Shown here: positions 20,417-28,866 of the stretch, one piece after another
How the letters are laid out: every line of letters starts with the position of its first letter
Position numbering within the stretch: the stretch's first letter is position 1
Source: JBBRHH01 sp963788015
Lineage (GTDB): Bacteria > Planctomycetota > Phycisphaerae > Tepidisphaerales > Tepidisphaeraceae
Assembly (NCBI GenBank): GCA_963788015.1
Contig: CAWBEY010000001.1
Location: 682,001-746,000, forward strand
Length of the DNA: 64,000 nt
Direction of reading: 5' to 3'
Program-made: the position numbers and the translations under genes
The notes under the pieces: model-generated
Database searches by the model: none
Told to the model about the DNA's origin: nothing
What the model saw: the letters and a program-made list of their open reading frames with translations, nothing else

Positions 20417-22444
20417 ATGTCCATCCACCCCCTCAAATGGTTGGCGCCCTGACCCTGCTGATCGCCGGCTCTGTCACCCATGCAGCTCCGCCAGCCGCCG
20501 TCGAACACGCCAAAAAAGCCACGGCGCTTGCAGAAATGGACCTGCCCCGTGGGAAGGGTTATGGCAGCGCCTTTTGCATCGATCCTGCAGGCATCTTCAT
20601 CACAAACGCCCACGTCGCCGATGAAGCTAAAAACGGCGTTGTCACCCTCGTGATCGAACCCGGCGAAAAAAGCCAGCGCATCCTTCGCGCTCAGGTCATT
20701 CGCACTGAAAAGGAACTGGACTTGGCGGTCTTGAGCGTCTTGGGCGGCGGACAATTCGATTCGCTCCCCCTGGGAAAATGCGACGCCCTCTTCGAAACCA
20801 TGGGCATCACCGCCTTCGGATACCCGTTTGGCGAAGCCCTGGCGTCCAACAAACGCGAGTATCCGTCCGTTAGCGTGAACACCGGCAAAATCAGCTCGCT
20901 TCGGAAAGCCGCCGGCGAACTGCAATTGATCCAGATCGACGCTGCCGTCAACCCCGGAAATTCCGGCGGCCCCATCCTCGACGATACCGGCAAGGTCGTC
21001 GGCATCGTTCAAAAAGGAGTCCTCGGAAGCGGCGTGAATTTCGCCATCCCCGTGACCATGCTGGCGAAGGTGCTGAAGCATCCCCTCGCCATCGTCAGCC
21101 CCCCCGCCCTTCCCTACGACAGTCGCTTCAAGGAACAGCCCGTGACTGTCCGCGTGATTTGCGGCGAATTCCCTCCGCCAATTTACAGCGTGGAACTAAC
21201 CCTTCACGGCGATACCCCCAATCGCAAATTCACCGGCACGACCACCGACGGCGTCTGCACCCTAAAGGTGCTGCCCCTCGTGGCCGCGGCCGGCCCCGAC
21301 AAACCCACCGGCTCCATCTCCTACGATCTCACCATCAAACTCAAGGACGAAGTCCTCTGTCAAAGCACCGGCAACATCCGCTTCGATGGCAGCCCTGTTC
21401 CCGCCGCCACCACAGGTGAACTCTGGGCATATATCCGCAGCGAGCTCGCCGCCGGACATCAGTCCCTCACCTCCACGCACGGCGGCGCCTTCACCTCCAA
21501 GGTTGCCTTCGACGACGTTCAGGCCGGCGGCGGCCTGCTCGTTGGTTTCAACTACGCCATGGGCAAGTTCGTCAGCAGCCCAATCCTCGAAGCCGTTCAG
21601 CCAATTTACCTCACCCCTTATGGCGAAAAACTCGGACCCATGATCGGAACCTCCACCGCTCCCACGCTCCCCCTGCGCCAAAGAAGGCTACGTGGTCTCC
21701 AGCATCAACATTCGCGCCGGCGGCGTCATCAACGGATTTAGCCTCAAGTTCTCCCGTCTGAATGGCTCGGCCATCAGCCTATCGGATGCCTACGAAAGCC
21801 CTTGGATAGGCTCCCCGCTGGGCGGCACCCTTGTTGCCGTCTCCGCCGATGGCGGCCTCCCCATCGGCATCGCCGGCAGGAAAGAGGAGAGTGGCCGAAT
21901 CGGCACCCTCGGCCTACTCGTGCTTCCAACCTCCACCACCACCGCCACAATCATTCACGGCGCTACGGCCATCATCCCCACGACAGCGCCTAGTGTCGCT
22001 GATCGGGTAACCACTCCCGCAGCACCGCCCGCCCGTGGCAAGCCCCTGGAGTCAATGGCGCAGATGCTCGAAGTCCTTCCCCCTGAGCTCCAGCCCTCCG
22101 GCGGCAATTGGATGGTTGGCCGCACCGTCAGCCCAACCCTCACCGAGCGCCTCAGGGGCAAACCCGCCCGCATCAGTGGCGACTTCGGCTCCTTCAAAAA
22201 CGGCTCGTTCGCTGGCAAGCAACGGGTCGAGGTGATCGCTGATTGCGGCATCGTCGAATACCGCGGCTTCCGCTTCGCCGGAAAGGTAATTGCTAAATTT
22301 CCGACCGAACAGGCGGATACGATCAAGAACCTTCAAATCCACGACCACATCACTATCTCAGGCAACATCGAAAGCATGATCGTCCGCGGCATCAACATCG
22401 ACACGATCTTTCTAAACCTCAACGACAGCCAACTCGAGAAATGA
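20417..22444 (+). CDS. S1C (DegP/HtrA-like) serine protease with a long C-terminal region (frameshifted)
   Basis: A secreted trypsin-fold protease of about 675 residues. The catalytic triad is visible: His in FITNAHVADE, Asp in KELDLAVLSV and Ser in VNPGNSGGPIL. A start at 20417 (MSIHPLKW) followed by a frame change near 20440 gives a charged signal peptide before VGALTLLIAGSVTHA; starting at 20437 would give one without a basic residue. A second frame change lies near 21690. No PDZ domain is recognisable. The C-terminal 400 residues are beta-rich and unfamiliar, ending in a strand-rich segment (IVEYRGFRFAGKVIAKF and following). The gene is convergent with the LolD-like ATPase, with stops four bases apart. 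Confidence 0.82.
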
Positions 22445-22448
22445 CCCT

Positions 22449-23219
22449 TCAAACATCGCCCACGATTCGGCCATCCTCCATGGAAATCATCCGTCGCGCC
22501 CGGGCTGCGAAGGCCGGGTCGTGTGTCACCATCACAATCGTCTGGCCGCCGTCCGCGATCTGCTGAAAGATCTCGGCCACGATCTCGCCGTTTTTCTTGT
22601 CCAGGTTTCCAGTCGGCTCGTCGGCCAGCAACACCGCCGGCCGATTGGCCAGCGCCCGCGCAATCGCCACCCGCTGCTGCTCACCTCCAGAAAGCCGATT
22701 AGCCCGCCGCTTGAGTTTTTCGATCAACCCGAATTGCCGCAGCAAGTCGGCCGCCCGCTCCATGGCCGCCGCCCGGCCAAGTCGCCCCAGCTTCAACATC
22801 GGCAGCGCCACGTTTTCCTGCGTGGTAAAGTCTTTCAGCAGGTAATGAAACTGAAAAACAAATCCCACTTTCTCATTGCGTAATAAGGCCAACTCCGACT
22901 CCCCTAGCACCGCGGTGTCGCGCCCGTCGATAAACACCGCGCTGTGCGGCACAAATTCGCGCCCCTCCAGATCCACCCGAGTCGGCCGATCCAGCCCGCC
23001 CAGCAGATAGAGCAGCGTCGACTTGCCCGACCCCGACGGCCCGACGATTGAAACGTATTCCCGCCGATCGATCGAGACGTCAACGCCGCGCAAGATGTGA
23101 TTGGCCACATCCCCCTGCCCCAGAAACCGATGCACGTTCTGCGCCCGCAAAAGCGGCGTCCGCACGGGCTCCGCCGCCCGTTCCACCTGAGGCTCCAGCG
23201 ATGCATCCACAACAGTCAT
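22449..23219 (-). CDS. lolD: ABC transporter ATP-binding protein, LolD/MacB type
   Basis: A complete 256-residue ABC ATPase of the FtsE/LolD/MacB branch. Walker A is GPSGSGKST, the Q-loop is GFVFQFHYLLKDFTTQENVALP (the F-Q-x-x-x-L-L-x-x-x-T-x-x-E-N pattern of this branch), the signature is LSGGEQQRVAIARAL and Walker B is VLLADEPTGNLD. The H-loop is MVTHDP. Such ATPases drive lipoprotein release with LolC/E or act with MacB-like permeases; no permease lies nearby. The basic stretch between the first strand and Walker A is a few residues longer than usual. It diverges from the tRNA gene, whose promoter lies in the 90-base gap. Confidence 0.85.
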   Translation of the reverse strand: MTVVDASLEPQVERAAEPVRTPLLRAQNVHRFLGQGDVANHILRGVDVSIDRREYVSIVGPSGSGKSTLLYLLGGLDRPTRVDLEGREFVPHSAVFIDGRDTAVLGESELALLRNEKVGFVFQFHYLLKDFTTQENVALPMLKLGRLGRAAAMERAADLLRQFGLIEKLKRRANRLSGGEQQRVAIARALANRPAVLLADEPTGNLDKKNGEIVAEIFQQIADGGQTIVMVTHDPAFAARARRMISMEDGRIVGDV

Positions 23220-23269
23220 GCAACCATTCTAGCGACCTATCCGCACCCCGACACGCGCCGCCTACTAAC

Positions 23270-23297
23270 TTGACGTCAGGCGCACACGGACGATACT
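23270..23297 (+). promoter_or_regulatory. Sigma-70-type promoter for tRNA-Gly
   Basis: TTGACG (23270-23275) is separated by 16 bases from GATACT (23292-23297), a close match to -35 and -10 boxes. The mature tRNA begins at 23308, ten bases after the -10 box, as expected for a stable-RNA gene with a short leader. Seen in sequence; activity is inferred. Confidence 0.6.
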
Positions 23298-23307
23298 CTA
23301 CTATCGT

Positions 23308-23380
23308 GCGGGCGTAGCTCAGTTGGTAGAGCGTCACGTTCCCAACGTGAATGTCGAGGGTTCGAATCCCTTCGCCCGCT
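23308..23380 (+). tRNA. tRNA-Gly (anticodon CCC)
   Basis: A 73-base tRNA. The acceptor stem pairs GCGGGCG (23308-23314) with CGCCCGC (23373-23379), with discriminator T at 23380. The D arm contains GCTCAGTTGGTAGAGC and the anticodon stem pairs TCACG with CGTGA around loop TTCCCAA, giving anticodon CCC. The T arm has GAGGGTTCGAATCCCTT. The 3' CCA is not encoded. A T-rich run follows directly. It reads GGG codons. Confidence 0.96.
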
Positions 23381-23456
23381 TTTCCCCTCGTTCTCCTATC
23401 GACAGCCGCTTTCCCTTGTCTATATCATCCGAACAATCCTTTTACGGAGTGAATCC

Positions 23457-23774
23457 ATGCGCATGTTCCTCGCACCTCTCCTGCTTCTCTCCTCGCTGTT
23501 ACTCTTCCAGCCGGGCTGCGCCACGCTCGCCAAAGGCGAAACGCTGATGCGCCATGAGCCAGGGGAACAAACTCTCGTGCTTAAGGCCGACAAGGATGGG
23601 GAGTATGCCCTGCTCAAGGGCAACGACATCACCCCCAAGTTCAAAGTGCCGCTGCGCCGCGGCGACAACATTGGCTTCAAATCCGCGCCCGATGGCAAAA
23701 TCTCGGCGGTCTGGGGCAACGACGAACGCCCGATTGACGACGGCCGGTATTACTGGAAGTACGTGGGCAAATAG
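23457..23774 (+). CDS. Small hypothetical lipoprotein
   Basis: A 105-residue protein with a classic lipoprotein signal: MRMFLAPLLLLSSLLLFQ followed by PGC at about 19-21. The mature part is short and beta-strand-like with alternating charged residues (LKADKDGEYALLKGND, KVPLRRGDNIGFKS) and ends in RYYWKYVGK. GGAG lies eight bases before the ATG. Similar small lipoproteins occur near envelope genes of planctomycetes, but I do not recognise a named family. It lies between tRNA-Gly and the DUF1080 gene on the same strand. Confidence 0.75.
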   Translation: MRMFLAPLLLLSSLLLFQPGCATLAKGETLMRHEPGEQTLVLKADKDGEYALLKGNDITPKFKVPLRRGDNIGFKSAPDGKISAVWGNDERPIDDGRYYWKYVGK

Positions 23775-23892
23775 CGCTCGCACGCGTGCCCCTAAACATG
23801 CCTGCCTGTTATCGGTAGTATCATCACCCGCCGGATGAACCGGCGGCCGTTTCAATCCAGCACGCTATCAACCACAATTCAGGAGAACCAAC

Positions 23893-24663
23893 ATGCTCAA
23901 GCGTCTCAGTCTGATCGCCCTGCTCGGCCTCGCGCCGGCCCCCTTCATTACGCACGCGGCTGACGCCCCCAAGGCCGACCAAACCGCCGACACCAAGTTC
24001 GAGCTTCCCAAGCCCAATGCCGAAGGTTTCATCCCGATGTTCAACGGCAAGGATCTGACCGGCTGGAAAGGGATGGAAGGTTTCTGGTCGGTGAAGGACG
24101 GCATGATCGTCGGCGCTGAAACCAAGGAAACCTCGAAGCAGACCTTCCTTATCTTCCAAGCGGCGTTCTCTGATTTCGAGATGCACTTCAAGTACAAGTG
24201 GGCCACCCCAACGGGCAATTCCGGCGTGCAGTTCCGCTCTAAGCTGGTCGATCCGGCAACCTCAAAGCTGGCGGGTTACCAGGCCGACTTCGATGCGGGG
24301 AACGTATACACCGGCATCATCTACGACGAAGCCGACGGCGCGGGCCGTCGGGGCGTCATGAGCAATCGCGGCGAAAAAACCCACTGGGATGCCGACAACA
24401 AGCGCACCAACGAAAAACTAGGCAAGTCCAGCGAGGAGTTGAAAGCGGTCATCAAGAAGGATGATTGGAATGACTGCGTGGTCATCGCCAAGGGTAATCA
24501 CATCACCTACAGCACCAACGGCGAAACGACCACAGACCTGTTGGATGAAAGCCCCAAGGCGGTAAAAGACGGCCTGATCGGCTTGCAGATCCACGCGGGC
24601 TTCACCATGGAAATCCAGTTCAAAGACTTGCTGATCAAGCCGCTGACGGATGATAAGAAGTAA
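23893..24663 (+). CDS. Secreted DUF1080 (3-keto-disaccharide hydrolase) family protein
   Basis: A 256-residue secreted protein. The signal peptide MLKRLSLIALLGLAPAPFITHA is followed by the DUF1080 hallmark FIPMFNGKDLTGWKGMEGFW. Further conserved blocks are FEMHFKYKW, GNSGVQFRSK, GYQADFDAGNVYTGIIYDEA, NDCVVIAKGNHI and GLIGLQIHAG. The fold is a concanavalin-like beta-sandwich; some members hydrolyse 3-keto-disaccharides, others are of unknown activity and are expanded in Planctomycetota and Verrucomicrobia. AGGAG precedes the ATG. A strong terminator follows at 24691, so it is probably a single transcript. The enzymatic role is inferred from family only. Confidence 0.9.
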   Translation: MLKRLSLIALLGLAPAPFITHAADAPKADQTADTKFELPKPNAEGFIPMFNGKDLTGWKGMEGFWSVKDGMIVGAETKETSKQTFLIFQAAFSDFEMHFKYKWATPTGNSGVQFRSKLVDPATSKLAGYQADFDAGNVYTGIIYDEADGAGRRGVMSNRGEKTHWDADNKRTNEKLGKSSEELKAVIKKDDWNDCVVIAKGNHITYSTNGETTTDLLDESPKAVKDGLIGLQIHAGFTMEIQFKDLLIKPLTDDKK

Positions 24664-24690
24664 CTAGTCAGGCTGAACTTTTTGATACTC

Positions 24691-24726
24691 ACGCGGCGGC
24701 TGGTCAACAACAGTCGCCGCGTTTTC
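24691..24726 (+). terminator. Rho-independent terminator after the DUF1080 gene
   Basis: The stem ACGCGGCGGCTG (24691-24702) pairs with CAGTCGCCGCGT (24711-24722) with one G-T wobble, around an eight-base loop. A T-rich tail (TTTTCT) follows directly. It lies 28 bases after the stop of the DUF1080 gene. Confidence 0.85.
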
Positions 24727-24792
24727 TGTAAATAAAACAACTCCACCATTACACATTGCCACCCCAACGACTCGGCCCTAATATCCCCCTCC

Positions 24793-25297
24793 ATGCCATC
24801 ATCGACCTCATCCAAACCTCTTCTCGTCGCCGTCGTCATGGGTAGCAAGTCGGACTGGGACGTGATGAAATCCACGGCTGACACCCTCAAAAAGTTCGAC
24901 GTCCCGCACGAATGCCGCGTTCTCTCCGCCCATCGCACGCCCAAAGAACTCGAAGCCTTTATCGCCGATGCCCAGGCCCGTGGCGCAGGAGGCGTTTATT
25001 GCCGCCGCCGGCGGTGCGGCCCATCTGGCGGGTGTTGTCGCGGCCCAGACGCTCGTGCCCGTTCTTGGCGTGCCAATGGAGAGCCAATCGCTTAAGGGGC
25101 TTGATTCCCTTCTTGCCATGGTTCAGATGCCGGCCGGGATCCCGGTGGGCACGCTGGCCATCGGCAAGGCCGGCGCGACCAACGCTGCTCTTCTCGCCAT
25201 CGCCATCCTTGCCAACACGCGCCCGGATCTGCGAGAAAAGCTCCGCAGCTTCCGCGCCGACCAGGCGGCCAAAATCCTCCAGGAAACCCTCGCATAA
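24793..25297 (+). CDS. purE: N5-carboxyaminoimidazole ribonucleotide mutase PurE (frameshifted)
   Basis: PurE converts N5-CAIR to CAIR in purine synthesis. The N-terminal half has VAVVMGSKSDWDVMKSTADT and VLSAHRTPKEL, which include the class I GSxSD and SAHR active-site motifs. After a frame change near 24985 it continues as FIAAAGGAAHLAGVVAAQT, with the catalytic AGGAAHLPG-type loop (here GAAHLAG), VLGVPMES and MPAGIPVGTLAIGKAGATNA. Total length is about 168 residues, normal for the family. No purK neighbour is present. The break is in a G-rich run and probably a sequence error. Confidence 0.9.
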
Positions 25298-25300
25298 TCA

Positions 25301-25337
25301 CAAATCCGCAATCCGCAATCGACGATCCCAAATCCGC
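25301..25337. repeat. Intergenic AATCCGC word repeat (copy 1)
   Basis: Immediately after purE the heptamer word AATCCGC occurs three times in 37 bases, with related words AATCGAC and GATCCCA between. The same wording occurs at 37329-37364. It lies outside any coding frame I support. The role is unknown. Confidence 0.55.
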
Positions 25338-25393
25338 TGCCCCTCCCATTCCCACGGGACACAACGTAAACTTCCCGTAAAGGAATCGCGCCA

Positions 25394-26688
25394 ATGAATC
25401 TCCAACTGCGTCTGCGTCATGCCCTGGGCACGCGCATGCTTGATCTCCCCCGCGCACGGCGGACGAACCGCTTGTCGTCGGCCGGGGCACTACCGCCGAC
25501 GTTCAAGTCCCTTCCACGACCGTCGCCCTCTCCCATTGCCTCCTGTTCCAGTTCGAGGGCCGCTGGGTGCTGCAGGACAGTGACAGCCCCACCGGCACCT
25601 TCGTCAACGGCAATCGAATCTCCGAACCCACCTTTCTCAACCTTGGCGACGTCATCACCCTCGGCACCGGCTCGAAGGCACCGGCCCTTGAAGTTGATCC
25701 GCTGGGGGTCGGCCGAGCCACTGCGCCGCCCGTTCGGAACCCCGCCCGGGTTGAGTCGCCACATCCGCCCCAGCCCTCTGCCGCCCCCGGCCAACCCCCA
25801 GCTTTTGCCGCCTCTGACGACAGCGGCTTTTTCCAGCAGGGCGACGCCGAAGCGGGCTGGCCGGCCGGCGCTGCCACTACAACAACCGTTCCGCATCGGC
25901 GTCCTCAGAGCAAGCAGGCCGGTTCGATGGTTGGCCTGGCCGTTGGTTGCGTTGCGGCCGTTCTGCTGGGCGGCGGCCTGCTCATTTACTTTGTCGCCAA
26001 CAAGGCCCAGGCCCCTGCTACGCCTAAACCCGCGCCCACCGGCGGCGGCGGGCGGGGTTCGGATGTTTTTAGTATGGCCACCACCAAGCCCGCCAAACCC
26101 CGCAAGCCCTCCAGCCGCACAATCGCGTCGGCGGGCAAGCCCCGCTCGACTCCTGAGCCTGAGGACAACGGCACCGAGCCGGGCGACCCGGCCACCACCG
26201 TGCCGGTCACCGGCATCGAGAGCAACGCCGAGCTCTGGAGCCTTGTGGGCGGTCGGGCTCCCGCTCCCGCTATCAATGGGGCTGAACGTTTCCTTTACAG
26301 CCATCCGAAAACCCCTCTCAAACCGGACATCGATAAGTTCGTGGCCGACGAATATCGCACGCTCTGGTGGGACCGCATCACCAAGCTGGTGAAGGCCCGT
26401 CAAATCCACCAGGACCAGATCGACGAGATCAAACCAAAGATCGAAGGCGCGTCTGATGCGGCCTTCATTCGCGAGCAAACCACTCTTCTCAAACACGAGC
26501 AGGAACTTTTCGACAAGTACAACAAGATTCTCACGGATGATTTTGGCTACACCTCCACCCAAATCCCCAGCTTCGAAACCACCCAGACGATTCCCGAAGA
26601 TCTCCAACCTAAATATCAGGAATGGAAGCGCCAAGTGCGCGCCTTAATAGTAAAAACCCAAGGCGAACCGTATGGCCCACTTCCATGA
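25394..26688 (+). CDS. FHA-domain membrane protein (frameshifted)
   Basis: A protein of about 430 residues. After MNLQLRLRHALGTRMLDLPR a frame change near 25455 leads into a full FHA domain: PLVVGRGTTADVQVPSTTV (the G-R-x-x-x-x-D signature), ALSHCLLFQFEGRWVLQDSD (S-x-H) and SPTGTFVNGNRI (x-G-T-x-V-N-G). FHA domains bind phosphothreonine. A proline-rich linker follows, then a transmembrane helix (SMVGLAVGCVAAVLLGGGLL, about 25927-25990) and an outward domain of about 220 residues rich in Lys, Asp and Gln with no known motif. The gene ends 68 bases from the convergent atypical kinase, which suggests a phospho-signalling link across the membrane. Confidence 0.82.
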
Positions 26689-26714
26689 AAGGGTTTGTCA
26701 GGAGCGCCAATAAC

Positions 26715-26745
26715 AATTCGCACCCTCATTCGTCATTCTTCATTT
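26715..26745. repeat. Intergenic ATTCGTC word repeat
   Basis: A run of related words (ATTCGCACC, TCATTCGTC, ATTCTTC, ATTTCC) lies in the 67 bases between the FHA and kinase stops. It belongs with the other short-word repeats found between genes here. No hairpin is evident. Confidence 0.4.
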
Positions 26746-26755
26746 CCCCACCCCC

Positions 26756-27484
26756 TCACCACCGCAATCCCTCCAAATGCCTCTGAATATCCCCCGCACT
26801 CTCAAACCGCTCCAGGATCAATGAATCTTTCTGGCCGCGCACGATGTCCTTGATCACCTGTGGCTGGCGGCGGTAGTTTTTTCGGCCTCCGACGATCGTG
26901 TGAAAGACCTGGATGAGGTTCAACACGTCCTTATGAATCTTCGACTTGGTCGGCCGGCCAAGGTCAAAAAAATCCAACAGCTTCACTTCAAATGTCACAC
27001 CCTGCCGGCGGATCATGATGTTGTCATCGTGAATGTCACCATGATATTCCCCCAGGGCATGAATGGGCGAGATGCCGCGCACCAGCACGTGCAGGACGTG
27101 CAAGGCTTCGAAAGTGCTGAGCCGTTTATGGGGTTGCTCGATGAGAAACTCGCTGAGCTTTTTGCCTTCCACCAATTCGCTGATGACCACCATCACTTTC
27201 TTTCGCCGCACCTGCACGAGTTCCTGGTGCAGGTATTGAAGCAGGATGGAGCAGTGGCGAAGGGCGTCGAGTTTGCGGGCGTAGGCGATGGCGGCCTTGC
27301 CCATGGGGTCGCGGTGGGGGTAATAAAATTTCGCGGCCCGTCGGATGCCGGTGGCACGTTCCACGATTGCGTAGACTTCGCCCTCCCAGCCGCTGCCCAA
27401 GGGTCGCTCGATCACATACTTCCCGGCGATGATCTTTCCCGCCGGGAAATCGAAGCGCTTGACCTTGCTGGGCTTGTACAGCAT
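26756..27484 (-). CDS. Atypical protein kinase-like protein (HGD loop, DFF instead of DFG)
   Basis: A 242-residue soluble protein with a kinase fold. The glycine loop is LGSGWEGEV (29-37), the ATP lysine is in RRAAKFY (K52), and the hinge follows MVVISELVEGKKLSEF. The catalytic loop reads YHGDIHDDN (147-155), so HRD is replaced by HGD but the Asp and Asn remain. The magnesium motif is LLDFFDLG (169-176), DFF instead of DFG. This pattern is closer to Fructosamine/RIO/APH-like or lantibiotic-type kinases than to Hanks kinases, yet length and order fit a minimal Ser/Thr kinase. It faces the FHA gene tail to tail. Whether it is active is unproven. Confidence 0.78.
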   Translation of the reverse strand: MLYKPSKVKRFDFPAGKIIAGKYVIERPLGSGWEGEVYAIVERATGIRRAAKFYYPHRDPMGKAAIAYARKLDALRHCSILLQYLHQELVQVRRKKVMVVISELVEGKKLSEFLIEQPHKRLSTFEALHVLHVLVRGISPIHALGEYHGDIHDDNIMIRRQGVTFEVKLLDFFDLGRPTKSKIHKDVLNLIQVFHTIVGGRKNYRRQPQVIKDIVRGQKDSLILERFESAGDIQRHLEGLRW

Positions 27485-27660
27485 TCGAACTAATCATCGG
27501 GCCTCAAATACCAAGCGTCAATGCGATTCGGCCGTCAGCCAGCCCTTTCCTTGACCCGAAGCGGCCGACTGGGAGGCTTGGAGCGAGTGCAGCAGGCATC
27601 CTTTAATATGCCTCCTTAAGTTCCGAATTTGTAACGGCTTATAGTCGTATAATTACATCA

Positions 27661-27697
27661 GGCCGCCGGCTCCAATGAGCCGGCGGCCTTGTTCTTT
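27661..27697. terminator. Strong GC hairpin, likely terminator of the small secreted protein gene
   Basis: GGCCGCCGGCTC (27661-27672) and GAGCCGGCGGCC (27677-27688) form a perfect 12-base-pair stem with a CAAT loop. On the plus strand TTGTTCTTT follows; on the minus strand, downstream of the gene ending at 27719, the tail is only moderately T-rich. No plus-strand gene enters it, so it probably ends the minus-strand gene. Confidence 0.65.
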
Positions 27698-27718
27698 GAG
27701 CAGTTCTGGGCGGTATTA

Positions 27719-28078
27719 TCAGACGCCCTTGCCCTTCTTCTCGTGTTTCCCTTTTGCGTGGGTTGCCTTGATCTCAACGGCCAGTCCTGTGGATGGGGTG
27801 ACTTTCACCTTGTCGCCGACTGACAGGTCCTTTACCGCTTTGCCTTTCACGCCGTCGATCTCGACGGCCGTGGAGATGCTGGTTTGAACGGTTGTCTCGG
27901 TGGCGGTGGCCTTCTTGCCGGCCTTTACCACGACGCTGTTGCCATCATCCGCCACGCTTACCACGGCGCCCACCAGCGGCTTGTCTTTCTTCTGGCCGCC
28001 CTTGTTTCCCTTGGCCTCGGCCACGCCCACGAGGCCCAACATCAACACCGGCACCAGAATTTTGGTCCACATCGACAT
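27719..28078 (-). CDS. Small secreted lysine-rich hypothetical protein
   Basis: A 119-residue protein. I choose ATG at 28078 because AAGGAG sits seven bases upstream; the longer frame begins with TTG. The signal peptide MSMWTKILVPVLMLGLVGVAEA is followed by a Lys/Gly-rich stretch, a beta-rich core (VGAVVSVADDGNSVVVKAG, VEIDGVKGKAVKDLSVG) and a basic tail (THAKGKHEKKGKGV). The core resembles an OB- or DUF5666-like barrel, but I do not recognise the family. It is followed by the hairpin at 27661 and diverges from the ECF sigma gene. Confidence 0.72.
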   Translation of the reverse strand: MSMWTKILVPVLMLGLVGVAEAKGNKGGQKKDKPLVGAVVSVADDGNSVVVKAGKKATATETTVQTSISTAVEIDGVKGKAVKDLSVGDKVKVTPSTGLAVEIKATHAKGKHEKKGKGV

Positions 28079-28252
28079 GATCAACTCCTTAATGAATAAC
28101 GTTCCGGGTCATCAGCAGAGCATACCACATCGCACCTCTGCTCCCAGTCTCACCAGTACAACGCACCTCCTCAAACTTCGTTGGTCAAATTTTTCCGAAA
28201 TTATCCCAACGCCGTTACCGTTGATCCGTTGACTCTCTTGCAGGAAGGTTGT

Positions 28253-28866
28253 TTGGACCCGAATTTCCCGGCCTCTCCCATCCCGCCTGACATTTCGGAT
28301 GGGATACGACCCGATGCGTTGGACGCAGCAACCCGCGCTCGCATCGCCACGTGGGTGGCGGACCATTGGGATGCTGTGTTTGGCCTGGTGTTTCGGCTGG
28401 CGCGAAGCCGCCATGAGGCCGAGGATTTGTGCAGGAGACGTTTCTTCGTGCGGCCCAGCGCGGCGACTCCTTCGCACCCGGCACCAACCTCCGGTCGTGG
28501 CTGATGCGGATCGCCACCAACGCTTTCCTGGACGGCCGACGCAGGAAAAATGCCCGAAGCGCCGCGACGTCTGGCTTGGCAGCGTCGGACGCCGTACCCG
28601 TGGAAGAAACGCCGGCCGACGATCCTGAACCGGGCGCAGCCATCGAAAATCAAGAACTGGCCGCTGCCCTCGAATGTGCCCTGGCCCAGCTTCCTCAAAC
28701 GCAGCGGGCGGTGTTCCTGCTGCGAACGCGTGAGGAATTGTCCTTTCGCGAGATCGCACAAGCCATCGACGCCACCGAAGAAACGGCGAGATGGCACATG
28801 CTTCAGGCCCGACGAACGCTGATGCGGCTTATGCATAAATATGTCCAACCGTCCGAGCATGACTGA
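28253..28866 (+). CDS. ECF-type RNA polymerase sigma factor (frameshifted)
   Basis: A sigma-70 family factor of about 200 residues with regions 2 and 4. Region 2 reads VFGLVFRLARSRHEAEDL then, after a frame change near 28432, QETFLRAAQRGDSF and SWLMRIATNAFLDGRRRK. Region 4 is LAQLPQTQRAVFLLRTREEL and SFREIAQAIDATEETARWHM, a helix-turn-helix for -35 recognition. I prefer the TTG at 28253 because AGGAAGG lies just before it, although the frame is open to 28181. The stop overlaps the start of the zinc-binding protein downstream, the usual sigma/anti-sigma coupling, so activity is probably controlled by that membrane protein. Confidence 0.85.

Noticed and set aside
22449..23219. The LolD-like ATPase as part of a complete Lol or Mac system
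   Set aside because: No LolC/E-like or MacB-like permease is adjacent, so only the ATPase is annotated.
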